Source: Streptomyces sp. CB01373 (GTDB lineage: Bacteria; Actinomycetota; Actinomycetes; Streptomycetales; Streptomycetaceae). From it: a stretch of 64,000 bases of DNA. The notes under the pieces are model-generated. The model worked only from the letters and a program-made list of their open reading frames with translations, did not search any database and had not been told where the DNA came from. The stretch spans positions 62,001 through 126,000 of the forward strand of contig NZ_NNBK01000001.1 of assembly GCF_002803075.1 (NCBI RefSeq), given 5' to 3'. Below are positions 28,906-37,115 of this stretch, piece by piece; position 1 is the first letter of the stretch; every line of letters begins with the position of its first letter. Position numbers and translations under genes: made by a program.

Positions 28906-28989
28906 TCAGCTCCCCGGACAGATGGCGCTGGACATGCGGCCGTGGTCGACGTGCCGTCGGCTCACCAAGGCGATTCCAGTTCCAGACAT
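28906..28989 (-). CDS. Cysteine-containing leader peptide of the sulfur operon (27 codons)
   Basis: The frame MSGTGIALVSRRHVDHGR then MSSAICPGS resembles the family of short actinobacterial leader peptides (RRHVDLxRxxSAIC core) found upstream of sulfur and cysteine genes. The single cysteine codon is fourth from the end. No good ribosome site precedes the ATG; a CAGGCT hexamer ends seven bases upstream, so the mRNA may be leaderless. A partly symmetric CTGGAC-AGC-GTCCAG (29012-29026) lies at the expected -35 region. By analogy with such uORFs in actinobacteria, low charged Cys-tRNA would stall ribosomes here and change operon expression. Confidence 0.7.
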   Translation of the reverse strand: MSGTGIALVSRRHVDHGRMSSAICPGS

Positions 28990-29042
28990 GCGGAAAGCCT
29001 GGCACGGAGATCTGGACAGCGTCCAGCATCGTCCGGCATGCG

Positions 29043-29077
29043 GACACCCCTGTCCCGTATTACGGGACAGGGGTGTC
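29043..29077. terminator. Perfect 17-base inverted repeat downstream of the GNAT gene
   Basis: GACACCCCTGTCCCGTA (29043-29059) is exactly complementary to 29061-29077 around a single T. It lies 40 bases beyond the stop of the minus-strand GNAT gene and just upstream of the sulfur-operon leader, so it probably terminates GNAT transcription and insulates the operon. An operator role cannot be excluded. Confidence 0.7.
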
Positions 29078-29116
29078 GTCCGGCGCATCAGCCGCCGTCA
29101 TGCGCCCACTTGGAGC

Positions 29117-29689
29117 TCAGGCCGGGTACGCCCCCGGCCAGGGTCCCGGGGTGGCCACTTCCTGCTCCTCCTCGACCTTGGTGTCGAAGAGCTTGAAGCC
29201 TCGGCGCTGGTAGTTGTCCATCGCGTACTCGCCGTCCTTGCTGCACGTGTGCAGCCACACCCGCTTCGTCGGCGTCCACCCGGGCCGGCGGTCGGCCAGG
29301 TCCCAGGCGCGGGCGGTGCCGCAGGACAGCAGGTGGCCGCCGATCCGCCGGCCGCGGAAGGCCGCGATCAGCCCGAAGTACACGATCTCCACGACGCCCT
29401 CGTCCTGCGCCTCCAACTCGACATAGCCCGCCGGGGTGCCGCGGTCGTACGCCACCCACGTCTCGACACCCGGACGCTCCAGGTGCTCCCGCCACCGCGC
29501 GTACGACCAGCCGAGCCGGTCCGTCCAGCGGATGTCGCCGCCGACCGAGGCGTACAGGAACCGGCTGAACTCGGGGGAGGGGATCTCGGAGCGGACGACC
29601 CGTACGTCCCCCTCGGGCACTGCGGCCGGCAGGAGGTCGGTCGGGGAGGTCTGCTCCAGGGACCAGGTGGTCACGGTGATGCTCGTCAT
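29117..29689 (-). CDS. GNAT family N-acetyltransferase
   Basis: A 190-residue protein. The acetyl-CoA-binding region of the GNAT fold is FGLIAAFRGRRIGGHLL, preceded by the strand GYVELEAQDEGVVEIVYFG, and the fold ends with a strand and helix at NYQRRGFKLFDTK. The acceptor substrate is unknown. I start at ATG 29689 (MTSITVTTW); a GTG 19 codons upstream is possible. The gene is alone, with a strong terminator after it. Confidence 0.8.
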   Translation of the reverse strand: MTSITVTTWSLEQTSPTDLLPAAVPEGDVRVVRSEIPSPEFSRFLYASVGGDIRWTDRLGWSYARWREHLERPGVETWVAYDRGTPAGYVELEAQDEGVVEIVYFGLIAAFRGRRIGGHLLSCGTARAWDLADRRPGWTPTKRVWLHTCSKDGEYAMDNYQRRGFKLFDTKVEEEQEVATPGPWPGAYPA

Positions 29690-29790
29690 GCCGGTCAGGG
29701 AATCATCCGCGCCGCTCCGCTGTCGATCGGGGGTGCCGGGTCTCACTCGGGACGCCCCGGCGGCCCGGCGCGGCTGCCGTCCGCCAGCCC

Positions 29791-29838
29791 GGCGCCCGTC
29801 CGTCGGCCTCCCGCGGCGCCCGTCCGACGGCCTACCGC
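29791..29838. repeat. Tandem 24-base duplication at a gene end
   Basis: GGCGCCCGTCCGTCGGCCTC plus CCGC at 29791-29814 is repeated at 29815-29838 with two mismatches; a more degenerate third copy lies to its left. The right copy covers the last codons and stop of the secreted-protein gene (stop at 29832-29834). It looks like a small slippage duplication. Confidence 0.6.
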
Positions 29839-31169
29839 AGCTCCCGTTCGACCGCGGACAGCGGCAGCGCGAACAGCATCCGGCCCGACAGGGACCAGAC
29901 GTCGCCGGTCTCCTGCCAGTAGGACAGGGAGCCGGTGCCGTCGCCCCAGCAGCGGTGGGTGTCCTCGGCGCCGCAGGAGGCGGCGTTCGCGCCGCGCTCG
30001 TCCTGCCGCCACAGCGTGCCGTGGGTGCCCTCGTCCGCGGGGCGGCCCAGATACCAGTCCGGCGGCGCGAACGGCCCCGGGCGGTGCGACAGGACGCCCC
30101 GGACGTCCTCCGTCTTCGTCCCGTAGGCCTCGGTCGAGGTCACCGTGGCGCCGGAGTCGGCGGCCAGCAGACCGGAGCGGCCGGGGTCCCGGCTGAAGGA
30201 GTAGCGCCACAGACGCGTGTGGTGGCCGTCCTCCGCGGGCACGGCCTGGCTCGCGACCAGGCTGGCCGGCGCGGAACTGCGGTCCAGGGAGAGGCCGTCC
30301 GGGCAGGGCGCCGCGGACAGGTCCGTGCCGGCCTCCCGGACGCAGTTGCCGTCGGCCGGGCGGTAGGAGGCGATCGCGGGCAGCACCCACCGGTAGCCGT
30401 GCGCCGACCAGCCGCCCGGTACCCGGCCCACCTCCTCGCCGCCCACCGTGGCGCGGTGGATGCGGCGCAGGTCGTAGACGTACAGCGCGTCGCGCTCGGC
30501 GCCGGAGGTGGTGACCAGCAGCTTGTCCCCGTACCAGACCATCCCCGACACCTGCGAGACGAGCCCGCGGAAGTCGCGTCCGCCGTCGACCGGGACGGCG
30601 AGCAGCACCCAGGTGTAGGTGAGGTGGCCGGGGTCGTCGGCGTCGACGAAGGCCACCCGGGCCAGACCGCGGCCGTCGTCGGCCTCGCGCGTCCAGCCGG
30701 AGAGGATCACCCGGTGGCCGCGCCACCGGCCGTCGCTCTCGGCGTCCCCCGAGGTGGTCACCGACTCCGGCCGCCACAGGGGGGTGGCGGAGTCGGCGGG
30801 GTCCCAGCAGTACGCGCGTGTGGCCGCCGGTGCGACGGGCAGCGCCTTCTTCTCCTCGGCGTCGCACTCGTCGGCGCCGCGCAGCGAGCGGTCGGCGCCG
30901 CCGAGCACCGTGCCGACACCGACCGGCCGGCCCATCGCCTTGGCGAGCCGGTCGAGGGACCGCTGGGGCACCGGCTGCTCGGTCAGCCGCAGCCGGTCGA
31001 GCTCGGCCGACGACGTGAGGGGCTTGAGGGCCCCGGGGTCGTCGGCGACCGTGGCCTGCGAGGTGCTGATCATCGTGGCGGCCGCGGTCAGCGCGAGGCC
31101 GGCCCCGGCCAGGGTGGCGCGCAGCGCCCTGCCCCGTCTGCGCCTGCGGTGTCTGCCGCGCTGCTTCAT
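29832..31169 (-). CDS. Secreted protein of unknown function
   Basis: A 445-residue exported protein. The N-terminus is strongly basic (KQRGRHRRRRRGR), followed by a hydrophobic core (LAGAGLALTAAATMI) and likely cleavage near STSQATVA. The mature part has repeated Trp/Gly-rich segments (WYGDKLLVTT, LYVYDLRRIHRATVG, WSAHGYRWVLP) suggestive of a beta-propeller-like fold, and paired cysteines. I do not recognise a family. The start ATG 31169 has AGGGGG four bases upstream. No operon partner is apparent. Confidence 0.7.
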   Translation of the reverse strand: MKQRGRHRRRRRGRALRATLAGAGLALTAAATMISTSQATVADDPGALKPLTSSAELDRLRLTEQPVPQRSLDRLAKAMGRPVGVGTVLGGADRSLRGADECDAEEKKALPVAPAATRAYCWDPADSATPLWRPESVTTSGDAESDGRWRGHRVILSGWTREADDGRGLARVAFVDADDPGHLTYTWVLLAVPVDGGRDFRGLVSQVSGMVWYGDKLLVTTSGAERDALYVYDLRRIHRATVGGEEVGRVPGGWSAHGYRWVLPAIASYRPADGNCVREAGTDLSAAPCPDGLSLDRSSAPASLVASQAVPAEDGHHTRLWRYSFSRDPGRSGLLAADSGATVTSTEAYGTKTEDVRGVLSHRPGPFAPPDWYLGRPADEGTHGTLWRQDERGANAASCGAEDTHRCWGDGTGSLSYWQETGDVWSLSGRMLFALPLSAVERELR

Positions 31170-31401
31170 ACAGCCCCCTTTTCAGGGCTCGGTCCGCCTC
31201 CGGGACGCCGGTTCCGCACACCCGGGCCAACTGCTACGGAAGGTCCGAGCGTTGACCGAGGAGCGGCTGGGGCGGCCCTGCGGCGATGCTACGGCAGTCC
31301 GGCCCGCGACAGGTCGAAGACCCTGCAAATATGCGGAAGATGCCACCGGCGGCCGAACCCTTGACCTAACGGCGGCCACCGGGGTCACTCACCCGCGCCA
31401 C

Positions 31402-32705
31402 TCACGGCACGGTGACGGCACGCTCCCCGCGAACGGCCGGCGCCGCCCGAACCGCCGGTGCCGTCGAGTGGGGGAGGAGGTCGTCCGGGTCGCCCGGCAG
31501 GAGCAGTTCGACGGCTGTGTCCTCGCGGAAGCGGTAGGGGCGGTGTTCGAGGAACGCGCCCAGACAGCGCCGTACCCGCGACATCTCGGAGCGCACGGTC
31601 ACCTTGCGGGCCGGATCGCCGAACACGGCCCCGGCGAGCTGCGAGGCGCTGCGGCCGGAGCGGTGCACGGCGAGCAGGCAGAGCAACTCGGCGTGGAGTG
31701 GGCCCAGTTCATGAGCCCAGGAGTCCCCGTCGCCCAGCACGGTCACCGAGCAGCGGCGCGGCCGGGTCAGGTCCAGCACGATCCGGGCGCCCTCGTACGG
31801 GGCTGGTTCCGCACCGGCCCGCACCAACCAGCCGTCCGCCGGCGGCTCCAGGGAGCACAGGCCGATCTCCGGCAGCCATACGGGCCCCGCCGAAGGGGAC
31901 TTGGGCAGCGGGACCCGCGGCGTGTACGGCATTCCTGTCACCGCCGCCGTCCAGCCGTCGGCGTCCACCACCATCACCCGGCCGCCCAGCCGGGCCGGCA
32001 CCGGCGCCGCGACGGCCCGCAGCCGCTCCAGCGAGGCCATGTGCAGCTCCCGCAGCCTCGCCTCGGCCAGTTTGGCCACCGAGCCGACCCACGCCGGCGA
32101 GGCCGGATGCATGGTCTCCAGCGGGCCGCTGACGTCGACCACGCCGAGCAGCCGCCCGTCACGGGGGTCCGTGACGGGCGCCCCGGCACAGGTCCACGAG
32201 GCGTGGGCCCGCAGGAAGTGCTCGGAGCCGAAGACCTGCACCGGCCGGCGCAGCACCACCACCGTGCCCACCCCGTTGGTGCCGGCCACGTCCTCCCGCC
32301 AGTCGGCGCCGACCTCGAAGCCCAGCCCGTCGGCCCGGCGCAGCACCCGCGCGCCGCCCTCCCGCCACAGCACCCGGCCCTCCGCGTCGGCGACCACGGC
32401 TACATGCGGGGCGGCGTCCCCGGCCGGCGGCAGCCCCTCCCACAGCGCGGACAGCGCATGCCGCAGCGGGGAGCCTCCCGCCGCCGCTTCACCTCCTCGC
32501 GGGCCAACAGCCCGCAGCGGGCGTCCTGCTCGGGGTCGAGGCCGCCGCGCAGCAGCCGCTCCCAGGACTGTCCGATCACCGGACGCGGTGCCACCCGGGC
32601 CCGCTGCCCGGCGAGCGTCGCCGCGCGGGTCTCGTCGAGCACCCGTGCCGCCTGCGCCGGATCGACGGCGACGAGCCGTGCCACGTCCACCGGCTCCTTC
32701 GCCAC
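31402..32705 (-). pseudogene. GAF-domain transcriptional regulator, interrupted by a one-base frameshift
   Basis: From GTG 32705 (GGGAGGA upstream) the frame encodes the usual start of Streptomyces GAF regulators: VDPAQAARVLDETR, VIGQSWERLLRGGLDPE, LLAREEVKRRREA. Around 32470-32476 (GAGGCTCCCC on the minus strand) the match jumps to another frame, SPLRHALSALWEGL, and continues through a GAF domain (DWREDVAGTNGVGT, VTDPRDGRLLGVVDVSGPL) to a C-terminal winged-helix-like domain (HAELLCLLAVHRSG to RRCLGAFLEHRPYRF). One missing base explains it; GAGGCCTCCCC would restore the frame. It could be an assembly error or a real inactivation. It lies downstream of an acyl-CoA dehydrogenase gene. Confidence 0.7.
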
Positions 32706-32931
32706 TGCGTCCTCCCATGAAAGAGGTCGGGGCAACCGCCTTCCCCACGGCGCCGGGGCCATGCCCCCGACGCCCTGTCCACCGTGCCGAACGGCCGTGC
32801 CGGAAGGCCGCGGTCCGCTCACGCGGACCCGCATGTTGCAACCCCTCGCAACCCTGGTGAACCGCTGTGGGTTCATTGAAGATTGTTCAACGCCGCCGCG
32901 TGCGGCGCCACGGCCTGGAACGGGCCGGGAA

Positions 32932-32969
32932 GCGGGGGTGGTGCCGTGTCGGCGCAGCACCACCCCCGC
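32932..32969 (-). terminator. Terminator hairpin after the AidB-like gene
   Basis: GCGGGGGTGGTGC (32932-32944) pairs perfectly with GCACCACCCCCGC (32957-32969) across a 12-base loop. It begins one base past the stop of the minus-strand acyl-CoA dehydrogenase gene. Confidence 0.75.
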
Positions 32970-32970
32970 A

Positions 32971-34605
32971 TCAGTGCGCGGGGCGTGCCCGTTCGACCAC
33001 CGCCGCCAGGTTCAGCGTGTGCGGCAGCGTCCCGAACGTCGCCCCCCACTCGCCGCCCAGCCGTGAGGCGCAGAACGCGTCGGCGACTTCCGGCGGCGCG
33101 AACCGGACCAGCAGCGCTCCCTGGAGCACCAGCGCCAGCCGTTCGGCCAGCCGCCGGGCCCGGGCCTCCATGCCCTCCAGGTCGGCGAGTTCGGTGAGCA
33201 GCTGCTTGATCGCCGCGTCGAGACGGTGGTCGGCGCCGCGCGCCCGACCCACCTCCCGCAGATAGGCGTCGAGCGCGCCCGGCTCCCGCGTCAGTGCCCG
33301 CAGCACGTCCAGCGCCTGTACGTTGCCGGCGCCCTCCCAGACCGAGTTGAGCGGCGACTCGCGCACCAGGCGGGGCATCCCGGACTCCTCCACGTACCCG
33401 TTGCCGCCCAGGCACTCGGAGGCCTCCACCGTCAGCGGCGCGCACCGCTTGGTGACCCAGTACTTGGCGGCCGGCACCGCGATCCGCAGCAGCGCCCGCT
33501 CCTGCTCGCCCCCGTCGTCGCAGGCGGCCGCCAGACGCAGCGCGAGCGTCGTCGCCGCCTCCGACTCCAGCGCGAGGTCGGCCAGTACGTTGCGCATCAG
33601 CGGCTTGTCGACGAGCCTGCCGCCGAACGCCTCGCGGTGCTCGCAGTGGTGCACCGCCTGCGCCACCGCCTGCCGCATCAGACCCGCAGAGCCGAGCACG
33701 CAGTCAAGGCGGGTCGCCGCGACCATGTCGATGATGGTGCGCACCCCGCGCCCCTCCTCGCCGACCCGGCGCGCCCAGGTCCCGTCGAACTCGACCTCGG
33801 CGGAGGCGTTCGACCGGTTGCCCAGCTTGTCCTTGAGCCGCTGGAGCAGGAACACGTTGCGCGTGCCGTCGGGCAGCACCCGCGGCACCAGGAAGCAGGT
33901 GAGCCCGCCGGGCGCCTGCGCCAGGACCAGGAACGCGTCCGACATCGGCGCCGAGCAGAACCACTTGTGCCCGGTCAGCTCGTAGGCGCCGTCCTCGGCG
34001 AGCGGCCTGGCCGCCGTGGTGCCCGCCCGTACGTCGCTGCCGCCCTGCTTCTCGGTCATGCCCATCCCGAACAGCGCCCCGGCCTTCAGGTGCGGGGGCC
34101 GCAGTTCGCGCTCGTAGACGACGGACGTCAGCCGCGGCTCCCACTCGGCGGCCAGTTCCGGGTCGGTGCGCAGCGCGGGCACGGCCGCGTGGGTCATCGA
34201 CAGCGGGCAGCAGGTGCCGGCCTCGATCTGCGTCCACATCAGGAAGGCGGCGGCCCGCCGCACATGTCCGGCCGGGCGGTTCCAGGCCGCGGTCAGCCCG
34301 GCCGAGACGCCCTTGCCGAGGAGCCGGTGCCAGGCCGGGTGGAACTCGACCTCGTCGACGCGGTGGCCATAGCGGTCGTGGGTGCGCAGCCGCGGCGGGT
34401 TCTCGTCGGCCTGCGCTCCCCACTCCTGCACCTGCGCCGATCCGGCTGCCTGCCCGAGCGCCGTCAGCTCCCCGCGCACCTCTTCGAGCAGCCCGGGCTC
34501 CACGTGCCGTCCGACCGCCTCGGCCAGGGCCCGGTCGGCGGCGAAGACGTCGTAGCCGACCAGCGGCGGCGGCTGGTTGGTCACGGTGTGCGTGCTGGAT
34601 GCCAT
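32971..34605 (-). CDS. AidB-like acyl-CoA dehydrogenase family protein
   Basis: A 544-residue flavoprotein with the length and motifs of AidB rather than ordinary acyl-CoA dehydrogenases: EAGTCCPLSMTHAAVPALR, GMGMTEKQGGSDVR, GHKWFCSAPMSDAFLVLAQ, and LTVEASECLGGNGYVEESG. AidB is induced by alkylation in E. coli and binds DNA; whether actinobacterial members protect DNA or oxidise acyl-CoAs is uncertain. Start ATG 34605. It is divergent from a YihY-type membrane protein gene. Confidence 0.88.
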   Translation of the reverse strand: MASSTHTVTNQPPPLVGYDVFAADRALAEAVGRHVEPGLLEEVRGELTALGQAAGSAQVQEWGAQADENPPRLRTHDRYGHRVDEVEFHPAWHRLLGKGVSAGLTAAWNRPAGHVRRAAAFLMWTQIEAGTCCPLSMTHAAVPALRTDPELAAEWEPRLTSVVYERELRPPHLKAGALFGMGMTEKQGGSDVRAGTTAARPLAEDGAYELTGHKWFCSAPMSDAFLVLAQAPGGLTCFLVPRVLPDGTRNVFLLQRLKDKLGNRSNASAEVEFDGTWARRVGEEGRGVRTIIDMVAATRLDCVLGSAGLMRQAVAQAVHHCEHREAFGGRLVDKPLMRNVLADLALESEAATTLALRLAAACDDGGEQERALLRIAVPAAKYWVTKRCAPLTVEASECLGGNGYVEESGMPRLVRESPLNSVWEGAGNVQALDVLRALTREPGALDAYLREVGRARGADHRLDAAIKQLLTELADLEGMEARARRLAERLALVLQGALLVRFAPPEVADAFCASRLGGEWGATFGTLPHTLNLAAVVERARPAH

Positions 34606-34733
34606 GGAACGGAACCTACCGCGCGGTACGGCCGCGGGCATCACACGGACGCCGGGCATCCTTGGGGCCCTGCCTGGTGGCCGACCCCCTGGCGGGTGAG
34701 GGTGCGGGGGACCGACGGAGATACCTTTGGGTC

Positions 34734-35903
34734 GTGCAGCAGTCAGCCAGCGAATCCTCCGAAAGGCCCTCCGGCCGCCTCCACCGGGCACGAGCCCTCT
34801 ACCGGAACGTATCCAAACGCAGGACCGCCTGGCTGCTGCTGAAGGACACGGTCAACTCGTGCATGGAATACCGGATCCTGGGTCTGGCGGCCGAGGCGGC
34901 GTTCTTCTCCCTGCTCTCCGTGCCGCCGCTGCTGCTGAGCCTGATCGGACTGCTCTTCTACGTCGACTCCTGGACCGGCGCGCACACCATCGCGAGCCTG
35001 GAGCGCAACATCCTGGACGCCTCCCGCACGGTCCTGTCCGACCAGGGCGTCAAGGAGATCACCGAGCCGATCCTGCGGGACGTCATGAAGGGCGGCCGGC
35101 CCGACGTGATCTCCATCGGGTTCGTGTTCGCCCTGTGGTCGGGCTCGCGCGCGGTGAACGTCTTCATCGACACGATCACCGTCATGTACGGCCTCGACGG
35201 CGTGCGAGGCATTGTCAAGACCCGGCTGCTGGCCTTCGGGCTGTTCATCGTGGCCCTGCTGATCGGTTCGATCGCGCTGCCGCTGATGGTGGCAGGCCCG
35301 GACGCGGTGGTACGGATCGTGCCGTGGTCGACGACGCTCGTCCAGATCCTGTACTGGCCGGTCGTCATCGTGCTGTCCGTCGTCTTCCTGACCACGCTGT
35401 ACCACGTGTCCGTGCCGGTGCGCTCCGCGTGGATCGAGGACGTGCCCGGCGCGCTGGTCGCCCTCGCCATGTGGGTGGTGTGCAGCTTCCTGCTGCGCAT
35501 CTACCTCACCAGCACCGTGGAGGGCCCGACCATCTACGGCTCGCTGGCCGCGCCCGTCGCCGTGCTGCTGTGGATCGGCGTGTCCGCGTTCGCGGTGCTC
35601 GTCGGGGCGGCGGTCAACGCCGCCATCGACCGGGTCTGGCCGACCGCCGGCACGGCCTCGGCCCGCGCCGCCAACGAGCGGGTGCGCGACGCGCAGATCG
35701 CCGAGTACGTCGCCCGCGCCGCCTCGACCCGCGACAGCGAGCCCGACGACCCGGAGGACCCCGACATGCCCGCGGAGTTCCCCGAACGCTGGTCACGTTT
35801 CCTGCCCCCGGAGGACGTGACGGCCCGGCTGCGATCCCACGTGCGGTCCACACACGCGCGCAGCCCGCACAAGGACGACGAGAACGGCTCGTCGAAGGGG
35901 TGA
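34734..35903 (+). CDS. YihY/BrkB family inner-membrane protein
   Basis: A 389-residue membrane protein with about six hydrophobic segments (AAEAAFFSLLSVPPLLLSLIGLLF, LLAFGLFIVALLIGSIALPL, VVIVLSVVFLTTLYHV, ALVALAMWVVCSFLL, LLWIGVSAFAVLVGAAVNA), the pattern of YihY/virulence factor BrkB proteins. The function is unknown. The tail is acidic and Pro-rich (SEPDDPEDPDMPAEFPE). I chose GTG 34734; the ribosome site GGAG is rather far upstream, so a nearby alternative start is possible. Confidence 0.85.
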   Translation: MQQSASESSERPSGRLHRARALYRNVSKRRTAWLLLKDTVNSCMEYRILGLAAEAAFFSLLSVPPLLLSLIGLLFYVDSWTGAHTIASLERNILDASRTVLSDQGVKEITEPILRDVMKGGRPDVISIGFVFALWSGSRAVNVFIDTITVMYGLDGVRGIVKTRLLAFGLFIVALLIGSIALPLMVAGPDAVVRIVPWSTTLVQILYWPVVIVLSVVFLTTLYHVSVPVRSAWIEDVPGALVALAMWVVCSFLLRIYLTSTVEGPTIYGSLAAPVAVLLWIGVSAFAVLVGAAVNAAIDRVWPTAGTASARAANERVRDAQIAEYVARAASTRDSEPDDPEDPDMPAEFPERWSRFLPPEDVTARLRSHVRSTHARSPHKDDENGSSKG

Positions 35904-35982
35904 CGGGGCGGCGTCCGGTGCCGTGCGGGCCCGGGGGCGTGGGGTCGTCCGGTGCGGGGTCCGGGGCGTAGGGTCGTCCGCC

Positions 35983-36636
35983 ATGGGCCGTCGACTTCTT
36001 GTCCACACGCGTACCGCCGACTACCGCCACGAGTCCATCCCGGACGCCGTCGCCGCGCTGCGCGCCCTCGGCGGGTTCGACGTCGAGCACACCGAGGACC
36101 CGGAGGCCCTCGCCCGGCCCCTGGAGCGGTTCGCCGCCGTCGTCTTCCTCTCCACCAGCGGCGAGGTGCTCACCCCCGAAGGCCGGGAGCGCCTCGCGGC
36201 GTACGTCGAGCGGGGCGGCGGGTTCGTCGGTGTGCACGCGGCGGCCTGCACGGAGTACGACTGGCCCCACTACGGCGAACTGCTCGGCGCCCGGTTCGCC
36301 CGGCACCCGGAGTACCAGCCGGGCCGGGTCCTGGTCGAGGACCCGGACCATCCGGCCACCCGGCACCTGCCCGCCGAGTGGGTCTTCACCGACGAGTGGT
36401 ACGACTTCCGCACCAACCCGCGCGGCACCGTACGGGTCCTGGCCCGCGCCGACGAGTCGTCGTACCGCGGCGGCGGCATGGGCGCCGACCACCCCCTGGT
36501 GTGGTGCCGCGAACAGGGCCGGGGCCGCGTCTTCTACACGGCCCTCGGCCACGCCTCCGAGGCCTACGCGGACCCGGACTTCCGCGCCCATCTGCGCGGC
36601 GGCATCGAGTGGGCGGCGGGGCTCGCGGCCGGCTGA
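35983..36636 (+). CDS. ThuA domain protein
   Basis: A 217-residue protein consisting of a ThuA domain (class I glutamine amidotransferase-like fold) associated with trehalose or other sugar utilisation. Motifs: RRLLVHTRTADYRHESI, VVFLSTSGEVLTPEGRERL, GGGFVGVHAAACTEYDWPHY and RVFYTALGHASEAYADP at the end. No signal peptide. Start ATG 35983, shortly after the YihY gene on the same strand. Confidence 0.88.
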   Translation: MGRRLLVHTRTADYRHESIPDAVAALRALGGFDVEHTEDPEALARPLERFAAVVFLSTSGEVLTPEGRERLAAYVERGGGFVGVHAAACTEYDWPHYGELLGARFARHPEYQPGRVLVEDPDHPATRHLPAEWVFTDEWYDFRTNPRGTVRVLARADESSYRGGGMGADHPLVWCREQGRGRVFYTALGHASEAYADPDFRAHLRGGIEWAAGLAAG

Positions 36637-36691
36637 GGCGCGGCCGAGGGCCCGGCGGTCGTCGCTACGGCGCCGTGCTGTCCGTGGGGCC

Positions 36692-36991
36692 GTGCGCGTG
36701 CCCGTCCGCGGCGCCCTGCGCGCCGTCCTCGCCCGGCAGCAGGACCGTCGCGAGGATGCGCCGCCTGCGTCCCGGGCCGGGCGGCAGGGCCAGGCGGGGC
36801 TGGAGCACCCCCCGTGGACGGCGATCGTGCCGCTGGTGGCGCTCGTCCTCGCCGTCTACTGCATGATCGACATCTCGCGGCACCCCGACACCAGGCAGCT
36901 CTCGCCCCAGGCGTGGCTGGCCCTCTGCGCCTTCGGCAACGTGTTCGGCCTGGCCGCCTATCTCAGGTTCGGCCGCAGCGAGCACCGGTAG
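36692..36991 (+). CDS. Small membrane protein with PLDc_N-type domain
   Basis: A frame of 99 codons whose C-terminal two-thirds, WTAIVPLVALVLAVYCMID then LALCAFGNVFGLAAYLRFG, contains two transmembrane helices in the arrangement of phospholipase-D nuclease N-terminal (PLDc_N) small membrane proteins. The basic N-terminus is uncertain: GTG 36692 is the most plausible start, GTG 36698 a close alternative. It follows ThuA by 55 bases. Confidence 0.6.
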   Translation: MRVPVRGALRAVLARQQDRREDAPPASRAGRQGQAGLEHPPWTAIVPLVALVLAVYCMIDISRHPDTRQLSPQAWLALCAFGNVFGLAAYLRFGRSEHR

Positions 36992-37115
36992 CGGTCCACC
37001 GGGCGGCGATGCCGGCGGCCCGCGCGCCGGAATACCAGGAGAGGGCGGGGCGCTTCCCTGATAACGCTGTCGGACATGGCGAAGGCGGCGCACGCGGCGA
37101 AGGGCTGGTGGACGC

